Assembly (NCBI GenBank): GCA_021186555.1
Contig: JAJKFL010000006.1
Span: 42,948,705-43,012,704 of the forward strand
Direction of reading: 5' to 3'
From: Reticulitermes speratus
Taxonomy: Eukaryota; Arthropoda; Insecta; Blattodea; Rhinotermitidae
DNA length: 64,000 nucleotides
Below the pieces are notes generated by a model. It saw nothing but the letters and a program-made list of their open reading frames with translations, made no database searches and was not told the origin of the DNA. Shown one piece after another: positions 22,346 through 33,275 of the stretch. Each line of letters starts with the position of its first letter. The first letter of the stretch is position 1. The position numbers and the translations under genes are program-made.

Positions 22346-22524
22346 CCGTATATTATACAAAAACACTTTAGTTGTGGCTGGCCTGTATTATTAACAACTT
22401 GACGTTACACAAAAATTATTTATAATTCTTGTTTTCCTCTTGACAATTTACCAAGTTTTTAGGGTGGTTTATAGAAGATATTAAGCCGAAACACGTAACT
22501 CATGTTAGACGATAGAGAAGGATT

Positions 22525-23240
22525 TTGTATGAGACAGATATGATAGAAATAATATACCTTATTTGTTTGTATGAGACAGATATGATAGAAATAATATACC
22601 TTATTTATTTGTATGAGACAGATATGATAGAAATAATATACCTTATTTGTTTGTATGAGACAGATATGATAGAAATAATATACCTTATTTGTTTGTATGA
22701 GACAGATATGATAGAAATAATATACCTTATTTGTTTGTATGAGACAGATATGATAGAAATAATATACCTTATTTGTTTGTATGAGACAGATATGATAGAA
22801 ATAATATACCTTATTTGTTTGTATGAGACAGATATGAAAGAAATAATATACCTTATTTGTTTGTATGAGACAGATATGATAGAAATAATATACCTTATTT
22901 GTTTGTATGAGACAGATATGATAGAAATAATATACCTTATTTGTTTGTATGAGACAGATATGATAGAAATAATATACCTTATTTGTTTGTATGAGACAGA
23001 TATGATAGAAATAATATACCTTATTTGTTTGTATGAGACAGATATGATAGAAATAATATACCTTATTTGTTTGTATGAGACAGATATGAAAGAAATAATA
23101 TACCTTATTTGTTTGTATGAGACAGATATGATAGAAATAATATACCTTATTTGTTTGTATGAGACAGATATGATAGAAATAATATACCTTATTTGTTTGT
23201 ATGAGACAGATATGATAGAAATAATATACCTTATTTATTT
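22525..23240. repeat. 42-bp minisatellite, about 17 copies
   Basis: The unit (TATGAGACAGATATGATAGA, AATAATATACCTTATTTGTT, TG) is repeated almost perfectly; variants are GAAAG for GATAG in two copies and an ATTTATTTG variant. Because 42 is 14 codons, both strands stay open (249 codons plus, repeat YETDMIEIIYLICL; 275 codons minus, repeat NKVYYFYHICLIQT). I treat these as by-products: no start context, no flanking exon, no homology I recognise. Confidence 0.95.
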
Positions 23241-23774
23241 CGGCCTTCGTAATTCTGCTTTTAAGGAAACCTAATTGCACTTCCATTCACAGAATTCAGT
23301 ACACAAATAAAAGGCTTCATATTTAGCTTTTCATTACTTTTCTTCTCTTAATTTCTTGTATACCTTTCAACTTCTTTCAATCTCCTTCTTTTTTGTGTTT
23401 CAATTTGTTGATTGAAAGGCTCTGAATGACAGGAACCTGAACTCCTTTATTTGTTATTGTATTATGACATCGAAATTATGAAGCATTTTTTAAAAATTAC
23501 TTTTCAAGTACTGGGCTATTTATATATACAGCACTTTTAATAGGCCCTGCTTATGAATATCATAAATAGACATAGCTTTTCATATTCGTTTCTATGCACG
23601 CATGCTTTATCTATCAAACTATTTCCTGTGTTTATACAAAATGTGTGCCGGTGGTTAAACTGACAGATTGCAGGCATTTGCAATTTTGGCACATACATTT
23701 GTATTATTTATTTGCCTTCCAATCACAATGGACAAAAACAATGAGATGTTTTGACGCCTCCATTGCTTTTAAGG
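23241..23774. other. Nothing recognised
   Basis: AT-rich flank of the minisatellite. Confidence 0.3.
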
Positions 23775-24030
23775 TTTGCTTGAGAATAGTCGTAACGAAG
23801 GTTCAGAAAAACGAGGAAGCAGTTAAACTGAATGAGACACATCAGTTTCTGCTCTACGCTGATGATGCAGAGCTAATGTGTTGAGGCTTGTGTGCTGTAA
23901 GGAAAAGTAAGGCAAAACCGAATTACTCGCCAGTAGAAATGTTTGTATAGATGAGAAAGCTAAGAAAATCAAGAAGGACTATATGTTCATGTGATGTAAA
24001 AGAATGAAGGGAAAATTCGTATAATGAAAA
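23775..24030 (+). pseudogene. LINE reverse-transcriptase fragment with a YADD box
   Basis: The plus frame reads KLNETHQFLLYADDAELMC: YADD holds the catalytic aspartates of the reverse-transcriptase palm. A little downstream, after a stop, YMFM and KRMKGKF echo the usual KYMFMSRDQN block of insect LINEs. The rest of the polymerase and the endonuclease are absent, so this is a dead internal piece of a non-LTR retrotransposon. Whether it belongs with LINE-1 or LINE-3 here is unclear. Confidence 0.75.
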
Positions 24031-24097
24031 TAGTTAATAAATAATTTGTATATTGGAAAATTTACCTATTTTTAAAAGACACTAACAAATCAAAATT

Positions 24098-24500
24098 TGT
24101 ATCGTGTCAGGAGGTGTGGTATACCACACCTCCTGACACGATACATATCATCTAGCAGGATGCGAGCTCTTCAGATCATAATAGACAGAGACAGATGTTT
24201 GTAAGCATGCTTCATAAAGGGGGGAAACAACAGAAAACTTCTGCTTGGAACATCTTACTTTAAAAAAATTTAAATTTAAAACGTTGCGATTTTATTATTG
24301 TTAAACTCTGTGCATTTTAGAATTTTAATATTTGAATTATTTCAATAATTTTAAAGAAGGCGATATAATACCTAAACAAGAGTGCTGACCTTGTATTCGT
24401 TTGTGCAGATAACCCCTGATGATGTCATCTCGGTGCCGAAACATGTAGGAGTTTTATACTTACTTTTGAATGTAATTTATTAAGTGTATAAGTTCGTCAA
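24098..24500 (+). mobile_element. Hammerhead-bearing element, type 4
   Basis: The left part is a near-perfect palindrome (24101-24146; arms TGTATCGTGTCAGGAGGTGT and its complement), the right part the hammerhead motif at 24409-24452. The same order, inverted, is seen at 14.5-14.9 kb. Confidence 0.55.
24409..24452 (+). ncRNA. Hammerhead-ribozyme-like motif
   Basis: CTGATGA, stem II GTCAT/GTGCC with one mismatch, GAAA, CATG, TA. Downstream GGAGTTTTATACTTA matches the type 4 copy at 14.6 kb; stem I has mismatches here. Confidence 0.5.
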
Positions 24501-24654
24501 TGTATTAATTACAACGAGAATTTCGTTTACGGAATATTAAGGAGATGTTAAATTTGGAGAAAGCTTGCTACAATTCGGACCAGACTATTTTGTCGTCCCA
24601 TTTGTTACGTAAAACGCTAAATTTCAAAATTACAGAACCGTAATATTGCTTGTG

Positions 24655-25085
24655 AAGCTTAGTCTCTAATATTAAGGGAAGAATATAGGGTAAAAGTCTC
24701 AGGGAAAAAGTGTTAAAGAAAATATTTGGGTCTAACTATGATGTAGAAACAGAAGGCTGAGGAAAGATCGGTAAAGAGGGACTTCATGATGTGTGCTCCT
24801 CAAAAGATATTACTAGGGTGATAAAATCAAGGCGAATGAGATGGGCTGAAAAAGTAGCACGTAGGAGGAAAAGGCTATTCTATACTGAGTTTAGGTTGGA
24901 GATCTTGCAAGGAGCAGGCCTCTTTGTAGGCATAACTGTGAATTTGAGGATAATATTAAAGTGGATCTTAAACATATAGAATAAGATTATTAATTGGAAG
25001 GATCTGGCTCCGTTTAGGGGCCAGTGGCGGGGTGTTGTAAGCAGACATATTTTGGTTCTACAAGATGAGGGTAATTTATTTACTA
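24655..25085 (+). pseudogene. LINE-2 C-terminal fragment
   Basis: Frames include SLILREEY-like text, RVIKSRRMRWAEKVARRR and, after frameshifts, RGQWRGVVSRHI, corresponding to the RVIKSRRMRWAGHVARMG and DRWRALV blocks of the common insect non-LTR C-terminus. It is disrupted by indels and an alternative stretch near 24870-24930. Confidence 0.7.
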
Positions 25086-25539
25086 TGTTACGCAACTTGT
25101 CAGGAATTCCACTGCGTCTTGTTTCTTGTACCAATCTGAGTATATTTCTCAGTGTTAACCGAAATAAAACAGCCTTTAGAACTTAGGTCTGTGCTTCATT
25201 AAGTAGCGTGTACACACAACGCCCACAAACAGATGGTCACTATCTCCACAGCAAATTCTCTTGGTGGACATTAAGACCAAATATCCCTTAATTGAATTTG
25301 AAACAATGCATAATTTGGGTGGTAGAAGAGATTATTGGGAACGTAAATGGTATCGCCATATAACGGTCAGTATTGCAAGGAGAGCTTCTCGTGTTTCATT
25401 ATTTACGTAGCCGCAAATTTTCGGACAACCTACATTTGGCCTTGGCCGTTAAAAATTCTAGCGACAAGTGTTTAATTTTAAAGAAAAGTTTTGAACATTA
25501 TCACTAGGTATCTTATTAGGTGCTTTCGCAAGATTAACG

Positions 25540-26015
25540 TAAATCGACTATTAGCTTCATATCAGTCTGTCTCCCTCTGTCTCTCCGTCTGCAAGGAACA
25601 ACTCGCCTCCCACTGGACGTATTTTCATGAAATTTACCATTTTAGTATTTTTCGAAAATCTGTCGAGAAAATTCAAGTTTCACTAAAATCTGGCAAGAAT
25701 AACGGGTACTTTAAAATTCAAGTTTCACTAAAATCTGGCAAGAATAACTGGTACTTTACATGAAAACGTTTGTATATTTATGATAATATCTCGTCTAATT
25801 CTTCTTAGAATGAGAAATATTTTAGACGAAACTTGTAGAGAAAATCAAAACACACATTTTGCGCTCAGTAACTGTTTTCAGAATATCGCGCCTTTTATGA
25901 AATAATTTAAAAAATATGGTAGAGGCAGACAGGCCACAGATGAAAATATAACAGGGCGTAGGAAATATGTTTTGCATGCCGGATAACGTAAGGCAAGAAC
26001 AGAGATACACACTTA
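25540..26015 (+). mobile_element. Unclassified repeat, family R
   Basis: Shares CGACTATTAGCTTCAT, a CTGTCTCCCTCTGTCTCTCC-like block, GGTACTTTACATGAAAAC, GGTAGAGGCAGACAGG and a TTTTGCATGCCGG end with copies at 36.47-36.89 kb (plus) and 60.7-61.25 kb (minus). Contains a local 46-bp duplication (25672-25760). No coding capacity; family unknown to me. Confidence 0.6.
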
Positions 26016-26062
26016 TAATTTTATTTTTATTTTAATATCAACGTGAATTTTTGAACATTAAT

Positions 26063-26256
26063 ACTGTTTTACACCAACCAAATGCACTTATTTATTTAAA
26101 GGACACTAAAATATTCTTTAAAATATTAGATAAAAAACCCCTACATATGTTTCGGCTTATCGATAATTATGGATATGTAGGGGTTTTTTATCTAATATTT
26201 TAAATAATATTTTAGTGTTCTTTAAATAAATAAGTGCATTTGGTTGGTATAAAACA
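26063..26256. repeat. Inverted repeat, 85-bp arms, ends of a hammerhead element
   Basis: The arms run from ACTGTTTTACACCAACCAAA to its complement at 26256 and meet around 26148-26172. The left arm holds the 3' half of a hammerhead motif (minus strand: GAAACATATGTAGGGG). The outer motif TGCATTTGGTTGGT is the family end motif. Confidence 0.8.
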
Positions 26257-26277
26257 GTTGTAATTTTATATCATACG

Positions 26278-26322
26278 AGCCCCTGAAGATGACCCTGTAA
26301 GGGTTGAAACATATATAGGGGT
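26278..26322 (+). ncRNA. Hammerhead-ribozyme-like motif, type 2
   Basis: CCC, CTGAAGA, stem II ACCCT GTA AGGGT, GAAA, CATATA, TA, GGGG. Stem I is CCC/GGG and stem II is perfect. A GTGCATTTCGTTTGT-like end follows at about 26350. Confidence 0.6.
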
Positions 26323-26896
26323 TAAAGAATAAAAAAGTGGAAAAAATATAGTGCATTTCGTTTGTGTGTAATTTGTGACACACTTATTATATTTAATGCT
26401 TTTTGCTTTTTCATGGCAGCAATGGTTACGTGAAGGCTCCTCAATATTATTTGCATTGCCAGTCTTGTGCTACTATTAGTCAGCTAGACACTGCAGTTAA
26501 CAGCGAAGCAGAACTTGCCTTGCGAATGAGAGGCTATACTCCAGTGTGTGGTTCTGTATGCCTGGTCTAGGTCACGTCTGACAAAGGATGCTTCCGTCGT
26601 CTACGTCTTGTAATTTATCATGCATATCCTCTATTATAAGCACCAGCGACAGCCAATAGGCTCTCGCAACTTCAGTACCTCATTATCTCTGAATCATCAG
26701 ACGTAACAGACAACAGCGCCTACTAATCAATCATCTTGCCCTTCCGTGTTATCGAAAGCCAGGCAGTTTTGTTCTGCTCCCAGACTCAAATTATGCCTTC
26801 ACAGAAATTTCTTATAAAAGTCGAGGACAGTTCTTAGCGTTGTCCGAAAGATCATTTTAAGTTGCACAACTAGGAATATCTAATGCTATATAGGCT

Positions 26897-27415
26897 AAAT
26901 CATTCATAACACCAACGAATGCACATTTGACACATAAAAATTTTACAGGAATTTACAGGAATTTTACACCAAAATTTAAAACTTGTTATGATATAATACT
27001 GATTACTAAAGTATTCAGTATCGTATTAAAGTATTCTTGCACCTAGTGTCAACATATATGTTTCTGGATTTTTTTACTAGGGTATAGATATTTTTAAAGA
27101 TTATAATACACTAAAACAATAAAGCAAAAATACTTTTATGGTGTTCTCATTATGTTTGTAAAGTTGTATGTTAATATGTTGTAGTTTTTTTTTCGTTTGC
27201 ATACAAACATCTTAATTTTTTTTTTCGATTCCTTATGGATCTTGCCTCTTTAAGATGAGTTGTGTGTTACTTTGGTATTTTATCAAAATATAGTAAGTTT
27301 TAAATTTTGGTATAAAGCGCCTTGAAGATGGCGTAAATGACGCCGAAACATGTAGCAGCGATATATTTTCATGTGTCAAATGTGCATTCGTTGGTGTTAT
27401 GAATGAATGATTTAG
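26897..27415 (+). mobile_element. Hammerhead-bearing element with terminal inverted repeats, type 3
   Basis: Terminal arms of about 45-50 bp (CTAAATCATTCATAACACCA ... and the complementary TGGTGTTATGAATGAATGAT...) bracket about 520 bp without coding capacity. The hammerhead-like motif is near the right end, and GTGCATTCGTTGGTG is in the right arm. Confidence 0.65.
27317..27358 (+). ncRNA. Hammerhead-like motif with a C-to-T core change
   Basis: TTGAAGA instead of CTGAAGA, perfect stem II GGCGT AAATG ACGCC, GAAA, CATG, TA. The first core base is mutated, so cleavage is doubtful. Confidence 0.45.
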
Positions 27416-27825
27416 TCAAGTTGCACAGAATAATTACTGTCAAAATAATGTGTAGGCTATTCTAAAATTAAAATTTTCAGTACATTTCTTTTACCACTAC
27501 CCTACCACGGACCTCATGGCGAACACCGTAAGGTCCTGTAACGACTTTCCTGCTTTACCAATATATACTGTTAAAGCGATAGGCATATTTTGCTGTATGG
27601 TTTTCAGACACAATTCGAATGCTCATCCCAAAGTTCAATTACATGAGCAAAATTTCTTTATCGACATCATTCTCTACGGCAACATGACGCCGTAACCAAC
27701 ACGGAGTCACATCCAACGATACTGTATTCGTTGTTAAATTGAGTGTTCTTTCTTCCCTTAAAAGTTCAGGTACTACTTGGGTCTACTTTTAAATTAAGAG
27801 AAACCCGTATGGAAATACACAAATA

Positions 27826-28203
27826 TCCACATACACATACATATACACATATATATGTCTGTGTCTGCACACACACATATATACATACATACATATATAC
27901 ATACATACATACACACATACATACAAGCATACCTACATACATACAAGCATACCTACATACATACATAAGTACATACGTACATACATACATACAAGCATAC
28001 ATACATACATACATACATACAAGCATACCTATATACATACATACATACCTACATACATACATACATACATACATACATACATACATACATACATACATAC
28101 ATACATACATACATACATACATACATACATACATACATACATACATACATACATACATACATACATACATACATACATACATACATACATACATACATAC
28201 ATA
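27826..28203. repeat. CATA tetranucleotide microsatellite
   Basis: Imperfect on the left (CATACAAGCATACCTA variants), then about 35 uninterrupted copies to 28203. The left-to-right gain in purity suggests expansion at the right side. Confidence 0.97.
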
Positions 28204-29584
28204 GACACAAGCTGGCTGGCGCGCTCCCAGTAATGAATTCAGTCATTTATTCAATCATTAGTACATTTCTGTCTCTGCTACAAGCATAGATCCACAAAAA
28301 CCGAAACATGAATCCTCCCTGCCAAGGCTGAGTCTTCCGCCTACGCAATTTGTGTCTATAAAACATTCTGTAAAATTGTACTGTTTCTATTTTTTTTTGG
28401 TTGCAGCTGGCTCTTATACAACTTTGCGCTCAAAGGAAATGTGTTTTTCCTTGCCTTTTATTCTGCTCCTCCTGCAGTATGATGCTCCTTTTTTTTCTGC
28501 CGCCCGTCTCTATTCCAAATTTAAGGAGATCTCTCTCTTACGTCAAGGGGTTTCGAAACGAGAAGAAGCACTTTAAGGAACGATACTTTTCGTATCATTT
28601 TCCTGCATTTGACAGAACCATATGAGAAACTGCCGTCATGAGAACTGCTATAAAATGAAAGCAGAGGGCCTGCCACAGATGTAGTTGTCTTAGTGCTTCG
28701 AGGCTGCATGTTCGATGCCGGACGTATTCTAAGTACTAGCAATACCTTCATCGCAAGTGTGCAGGTGTGAGTCTATGTGAAATGTGGCGAGTCTATGTCA
28801 GATGTGGCGAGGTTCTGACTGATTGGTGCAAGATTTCCTTCTAAACTCACTTATCAAAAAGAAAGGCAATTTATAACGTAACATTGTGGCGCGTTCGCAT
28901 TATGTTTATACTTCATCGGCTACCCATACCATACACGTACCAGATACCATTTCACTCGAAGAGGCAACTTTTTGACGACTTAATACGGTTCACAGCAACA
29001 AATTTTACTCATACCGTCCTGTAAAGTTACCGATAATTTTGCCTCTTTTCAACAAAATTTGGTGCATCCCGACAGATTTTTATAAAACGTCCCAATATCA
29101 GAGTTCACGGAAATTGGTCTGGTAGGAGCCACGTTGATACAAGCTGACGGACAGACCGACGGATCGTCGGATATAATTACGTTAATAAGCACTTTTGAGA
29201 ATAAGGGAAAAGGCCAGCGGTGACAAACATTCTTTTGCTTCGTAGCCGTCTAATTCGATTAACGAAATGTCAACTGCTGCAAATTGAGACAGTTCTTACT
29301 GTGTGTGGCTCTGAAGGCACAGCAAGTTCTGCGCGACGTGTTCTAAAGAGCCACCACCCAAACAGCACGGTGTTTAGTAGTTGGTTGACACGCGGTGGTT
29401 ACCAACAACTGACAATTCGCAGTTCTTCATCGTGGTCATGCAGACGTTCCCGTCCTCTATCCCCACTAGTACTTGGAGTGCGTTGTCACGTGTATCGCAA
29501 CTACTGACATACCTCGTTTATTATTATTATACTTTCCTGGGATGGTTTGGCACCCGACGCCCATATCCTTAAGCCGCTCTGTAT
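28204..29584. other. Unassigned, with a family R-like scrap
   Basis: A segment at about 29040-29190 ends GACGGACAGACCGACGG followed by ATAATTACGTTAATAAGCAC, reminiscent of the family R boxes. Frames of 74-95 codons have no recognisable motif. Confidence 0.3.
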
Positions 29585-30455
29585 TAATTCATTCAATCTG
29601 CAGTCTGTCTTACGAAAGGTCCGTAGCCTCTTCCAAAGCGACTTCTCCACAGGGTGCGATCTATTGCTTCCTCTTTCAATTTTCACTATCTTCTATTTTC
29701 CTTAACGTCATCCAGTAGCTGCTTACGCCTTATTCCTCGTCTTCTCGTCATTTCTATCCTTCCTTCTAACTTTCCTTCAATCACGTGTCTTAGAAGGCAT
29801 TTTCTACGTAAGATGTGACCAATCCAGTAACCCTTTTCTTTTTATTGCATGTAGGATATTCCTCTCCTCCTTCACTCTGTGTAATACTTCTTCATTCTTT
29901 AAGGTCATCCAGTAGCTGCTTACGTCTTCTCCCTCGTCTTCCCGTCGTTTCTATCCTTCCTTATAACTTTCCTTCAATCACATGTTTCAGAATGCAGTTT
30001 CCACGCAAAATGTGACCAATCCAGTTAGCCTTTCTTCTTTTTATTGCATGTAGGATATTCCTTTCCTCCTTCACTCTGTGTAATACTTCTTCATTCTTTA
30101 AGGTCATCCAGTAGCTGCTTACGTCTTCTCCCTCGTCTTCCCGTCGTTTCTATCCTTCCTTATAACTTTCATTCAGTCACATGTTTCAGAAGGCAGTTTC
30201 CACGCAAGATGTGACCAATCCAGTTAGCCTTTCTTCTTTTTACTGTATGTAAGATATTCCTCTCCTCCTTGACTCTGTGTAATACTTCTTCATTTCTCAC
30301 ACGATCGGTCCAACTGATCTTCTCCATTCTTCTCCAGCACCACATTTCAAAACTTTCCAGATACTTCTGATCTACTTTCTGAAGTGTCCACGTTTCAGCA
30401 CCACACAAAGCTATGTTTCGTCTATGTATAAACGAAAAGAATGGCCACGTAATCT
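29585..30455 (-). pseudogene. LINE-1 3' end with internal triplication
   Basis: Minus strand, reading from 30455: ALCGAETWTLQKVDQKYLES, then WCWRRMEKISWTDRVRNEEV, then RKANWIGHIL, as in the copy at 56 kb. A segment of about 197 bp, beginning (on plus) GTCATCCAGTAGCTGCTTAC, is present three times, at 29707, 29904 and 30103, so the region coding for RVKEERNIL to LLKHVIEGK is tandemly repeated before the true 3' end near 29590 (CAGATTGAATGAATTAATAC). Only the distal part keeps an open frame (96 codons, 30169-30459). Confidence 0.85.
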
Positions 30456-30845
30456 TCACGTGTGAACCGCCTATTCACCATCGTTCGTAACACGATTGCT
30501 ATTGCTCACAAACAATCTGTTTAAGTGACCGAACGCGATCTAGCCGCTAAACAGTGGGTGGCTGCACGCAGCTTGAGAAAGTCTGCTGTCACAAAACTGT
30601 TGGGTTTGCTTGGGTAGGACAGAAAATAACTAAATAAATCTTCAGATTTTAACCCAAAGTCACATAAACCTTTGCAATAAAAGTAAGATATAATAAACCG
30701 CGTGAAGATGACCGGAATATCGTAGACGCAATAGCGACTCACTACGGGCTAGACGGTCCGGGTTTCGAAATTCTGTAGAGGCGAGACTTTCGGCACCTGT
30801 ACAAACCGACCCCGAGACAAAAACAGTCTCCCTGTGCAATGAGTA

Positions 30846-31159
30846 AAGGTAAAAAAAGGTAAAGCAATCCCATTACAGGCCTGAACAGGCCCTGAGAGTT
30901 CCAGCAGGTTGAGGCTCCCAGATTTATAGACAATCGGCACATGAAGGTGGTAAGGTTGTCAGCCCTACGCACCGGCCGCCTTTACCCCCAGGAAATATTC
31001 CTGGTACTCATTTCTGTTAGAGGCTGAGTCGACCCCAGGGCCATAGTACGGCCGGAAGGATTATGTCATTGAAAATTTCCAATGACACCATCGGGAATCG
31101 AAACCGCGACCTTCCGGCTTGTAGCGCAGTGCCTCAACCAACTGCGCCACTGCGTGCCC
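30846..31159 (-). mobile_element. tRNA-derived SINE, family D, full length
   Basis: Flanked by a 16-bp target duplication CCCTGTGCAATGAGTA (30830-30845, 31160-31175). The minus-strand head has an A box in GTGGCGCAGTTGGTTGAGGC and a B box GGTTTCGATTCCC; the tail ends GGGATTGCTTTACC plus a short A/T tract. Confidence 0.93.
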
Positions 31160-31484
31160 CCCTGTGCAATGAGTACTGGGTTTTTTCTGGGGGGTTAAAG
31201 GGGCATAGTGTTAAGCACCCATCCCTTTCTAACGCCCAGGTCGAGTATTGATAGAACTATAAACCTACCTCCCTTCAGTGCCTGCTTGGCGTATAACGAG
31301 ACACTTTATCCTTGTGGGAGTTGTTCATAAATGGCTCAGTATCTTGCACGATTATACTCTTTACTTTACGTATTCGGGTTTTGTATATCTACCAGTGACT
31401 GTTCACAGAAGTCAGTCCTACGTGTTTCAACTCTCCATAAGTACTGTGTCCTATTATCAAACTTGAAAATTCATACGTGATTTC

Positions 31485-31730
31485 AGGCTTCCGCTGTGGT
31501 GTAAATGAAATCTTTGCTCTTCTAGGATGTTACGCAGAGTAGATTGGTAGTTACTTTCCGACGTTTCGAAACAACCTATCGGTCCCAGCTTCAAGTGTCA
31601 AGGAGGTCTTGGAATGCTTGACACTTGAAGATTGTACCGATTGGTTGTCTCGAAACCTCGGTAAATAACTACCACGCTGAGTAACATTCCAGAAGAGAGA
31701 AAATATCATTCAAATTCACACCTATACAGC
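31485..31730. mobile_element. Fold-back element, family F
   Basis: Arms 31485-31602 and 31617-31730 are inverted copies: left GGATGTTACGCAGAGTAG and CCGACGTTTCGAAACAACC; right ACTTGAAGATTGTACCGATT and CTCGAAACCTCGGTAAATAA. A centre of about 15 bp separates the arms. No target duplication is evident. Confidence 0.75.
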
Positions 31731-33010
31731 AAATAAATATCGCGTCATATCAAAAGAATAAGAGGATAAAAACAGGAAAATTTTTAGCCAAAAGCATTTC
31801 TCCAAATTTCTTGAAACATATTTGGTGTGTGAAGAAAGTTCTGTACTGGACACGTGAAAACGTTAAGCTGCACAGAACATTTGTAATGCTTTGAGAGCTT
31901 GGTCTAAGTTCGGGGATTCGTGACACTTGATTCGTATTTAGCAACAGAGTTGAAATTCTCGGAATTCAAAATGCTCTCTGCAAAATATTTTTGTATAGGT
32001 TACGTAATGCTCCAACCAGTTATTGCCGCTTCATAAATAAAGACACATAAATGACAAAACTCTAAAGCAAAATGCATAAAACCAAGAAAATCTGTAGAGC
32101 GTTATTCAATCACAAACGTAACCTACCGGGTTTATGGCAAGTGGTGAGTGGAAGTTGCAAAGAAATAAGAGTATCCATAAAATTTTTTCCCAATTTGAAA
32201 CAGAATTTCAAGCAAACACGTTGCTGTTCCATCTTCTTTATTTTTCAACTTTCAAAAAATCACCGAGGGCACTAAACACACGTTCACACTAAACACACGT
32301 TCACTCAAGCGCGTTTATAAACTTGTAATATATCAAAACTTTATCTTGAAATATATAGAAATAAATATTTATTTCATTTGAACAATAAAATTTTAAAACA
32401 CTTTACAAGTCTTGGAACACCGAGGGGGTGTTTCCAGCCACGGATTAAAATCCACTGCTTTATGTTTGCAATTTTTCTTTGCTAACTTTCAAATTTCGCC
32501 ACATAGATATCGAGAAAATGGTGATTTCACTCAAAGATATTATAAATTTTTTGAAATGTCCCTTTATATTTACCCGGCAAACACAAGACGAGAAATAATT
32601 ACAAATACAATAAGTACTTGGCAATCTACCCATCCGTTTGTAAGTACAAGAAGTTTAGTACTAACACATGCGTGGCAAGTTCAATAAATTTTCTTAATTA
32701 ATATTAAACCTTCTTAGAACTCTGAAGAAAAACGCACTGGGCATAAACATATATATCATTCTTCTTGGATTACAATGAAAAATGAGGCATCAAATTTTCT
32801 TTCCGAAGTGCTGGTAACAAATTATCAAGCAACATTACGTCATATCTGTAAAAAATCTGTATTTAATTGTTCAAATTTCATGAGATTTATTTTGAAATAT
32901 TTTCCCTACGGAAATAAAATTTTAGCGAGTAATAATGGGGAAACAGGAAAATAACTTAAAATATCGGTGGTTTTTTGGAAAATGTAAATTTGTCCTCGTA
33001 CACGCCATAA
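31731..33010. other. AT-rich DNA, nothing recognised
   Basis: A direct doublet CTAAACACACGTTCAC at 32270-32305 is the only local structure noted. The 91-codon frame at 32412-32687 is unassigned. Confidence 0.3.
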
Positions 33011-33014
33011 AAGC

Positions 33015-33275
33015 ATATAGGGGGAGTAGCATTATACCTTTACACATTCTTAACTTCGGCATTACATTAATATGAGTGGTCAGTATCACGTACCGGCCGA
33101 TTTACCCCCGAAAGGGAAAGATTGTATCCATTTACTAGGAGGCAGATTGGGACCCAAGAGTCGGTCTGGACGTTTTGGAGAAGAGAAAAATTTATTTCCA
33201 TACCGGACTGAAGACCGGAACATTCCAGTCCTAGCCTTGTCACTATACCGACTACGCCATCCCGGCTCGCCCGTA
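33015..33275 (-). mobile_element. tRNA-derived SINE, family E
   Basis: The minus-strand head GGGATGGCGTAGTCGGTATA fits an A box. The body (CGTCCAGACCGACTCTTGGG, CGGGGGTAAATCGGCCGGTA) matches the copy at 8.9-9.2 kb. Confidence 0.7.

Noticed and set aside
22459..23286. 275- and 249-codon repeat proteins
   Set aside because: Both strands are open because a 42-bp repeat keeps frame; no gene structure supports either.
27743..28246. Long YIHT/MYVC repeat frames
   Set aside because: Translation of the CATA microsatellite.
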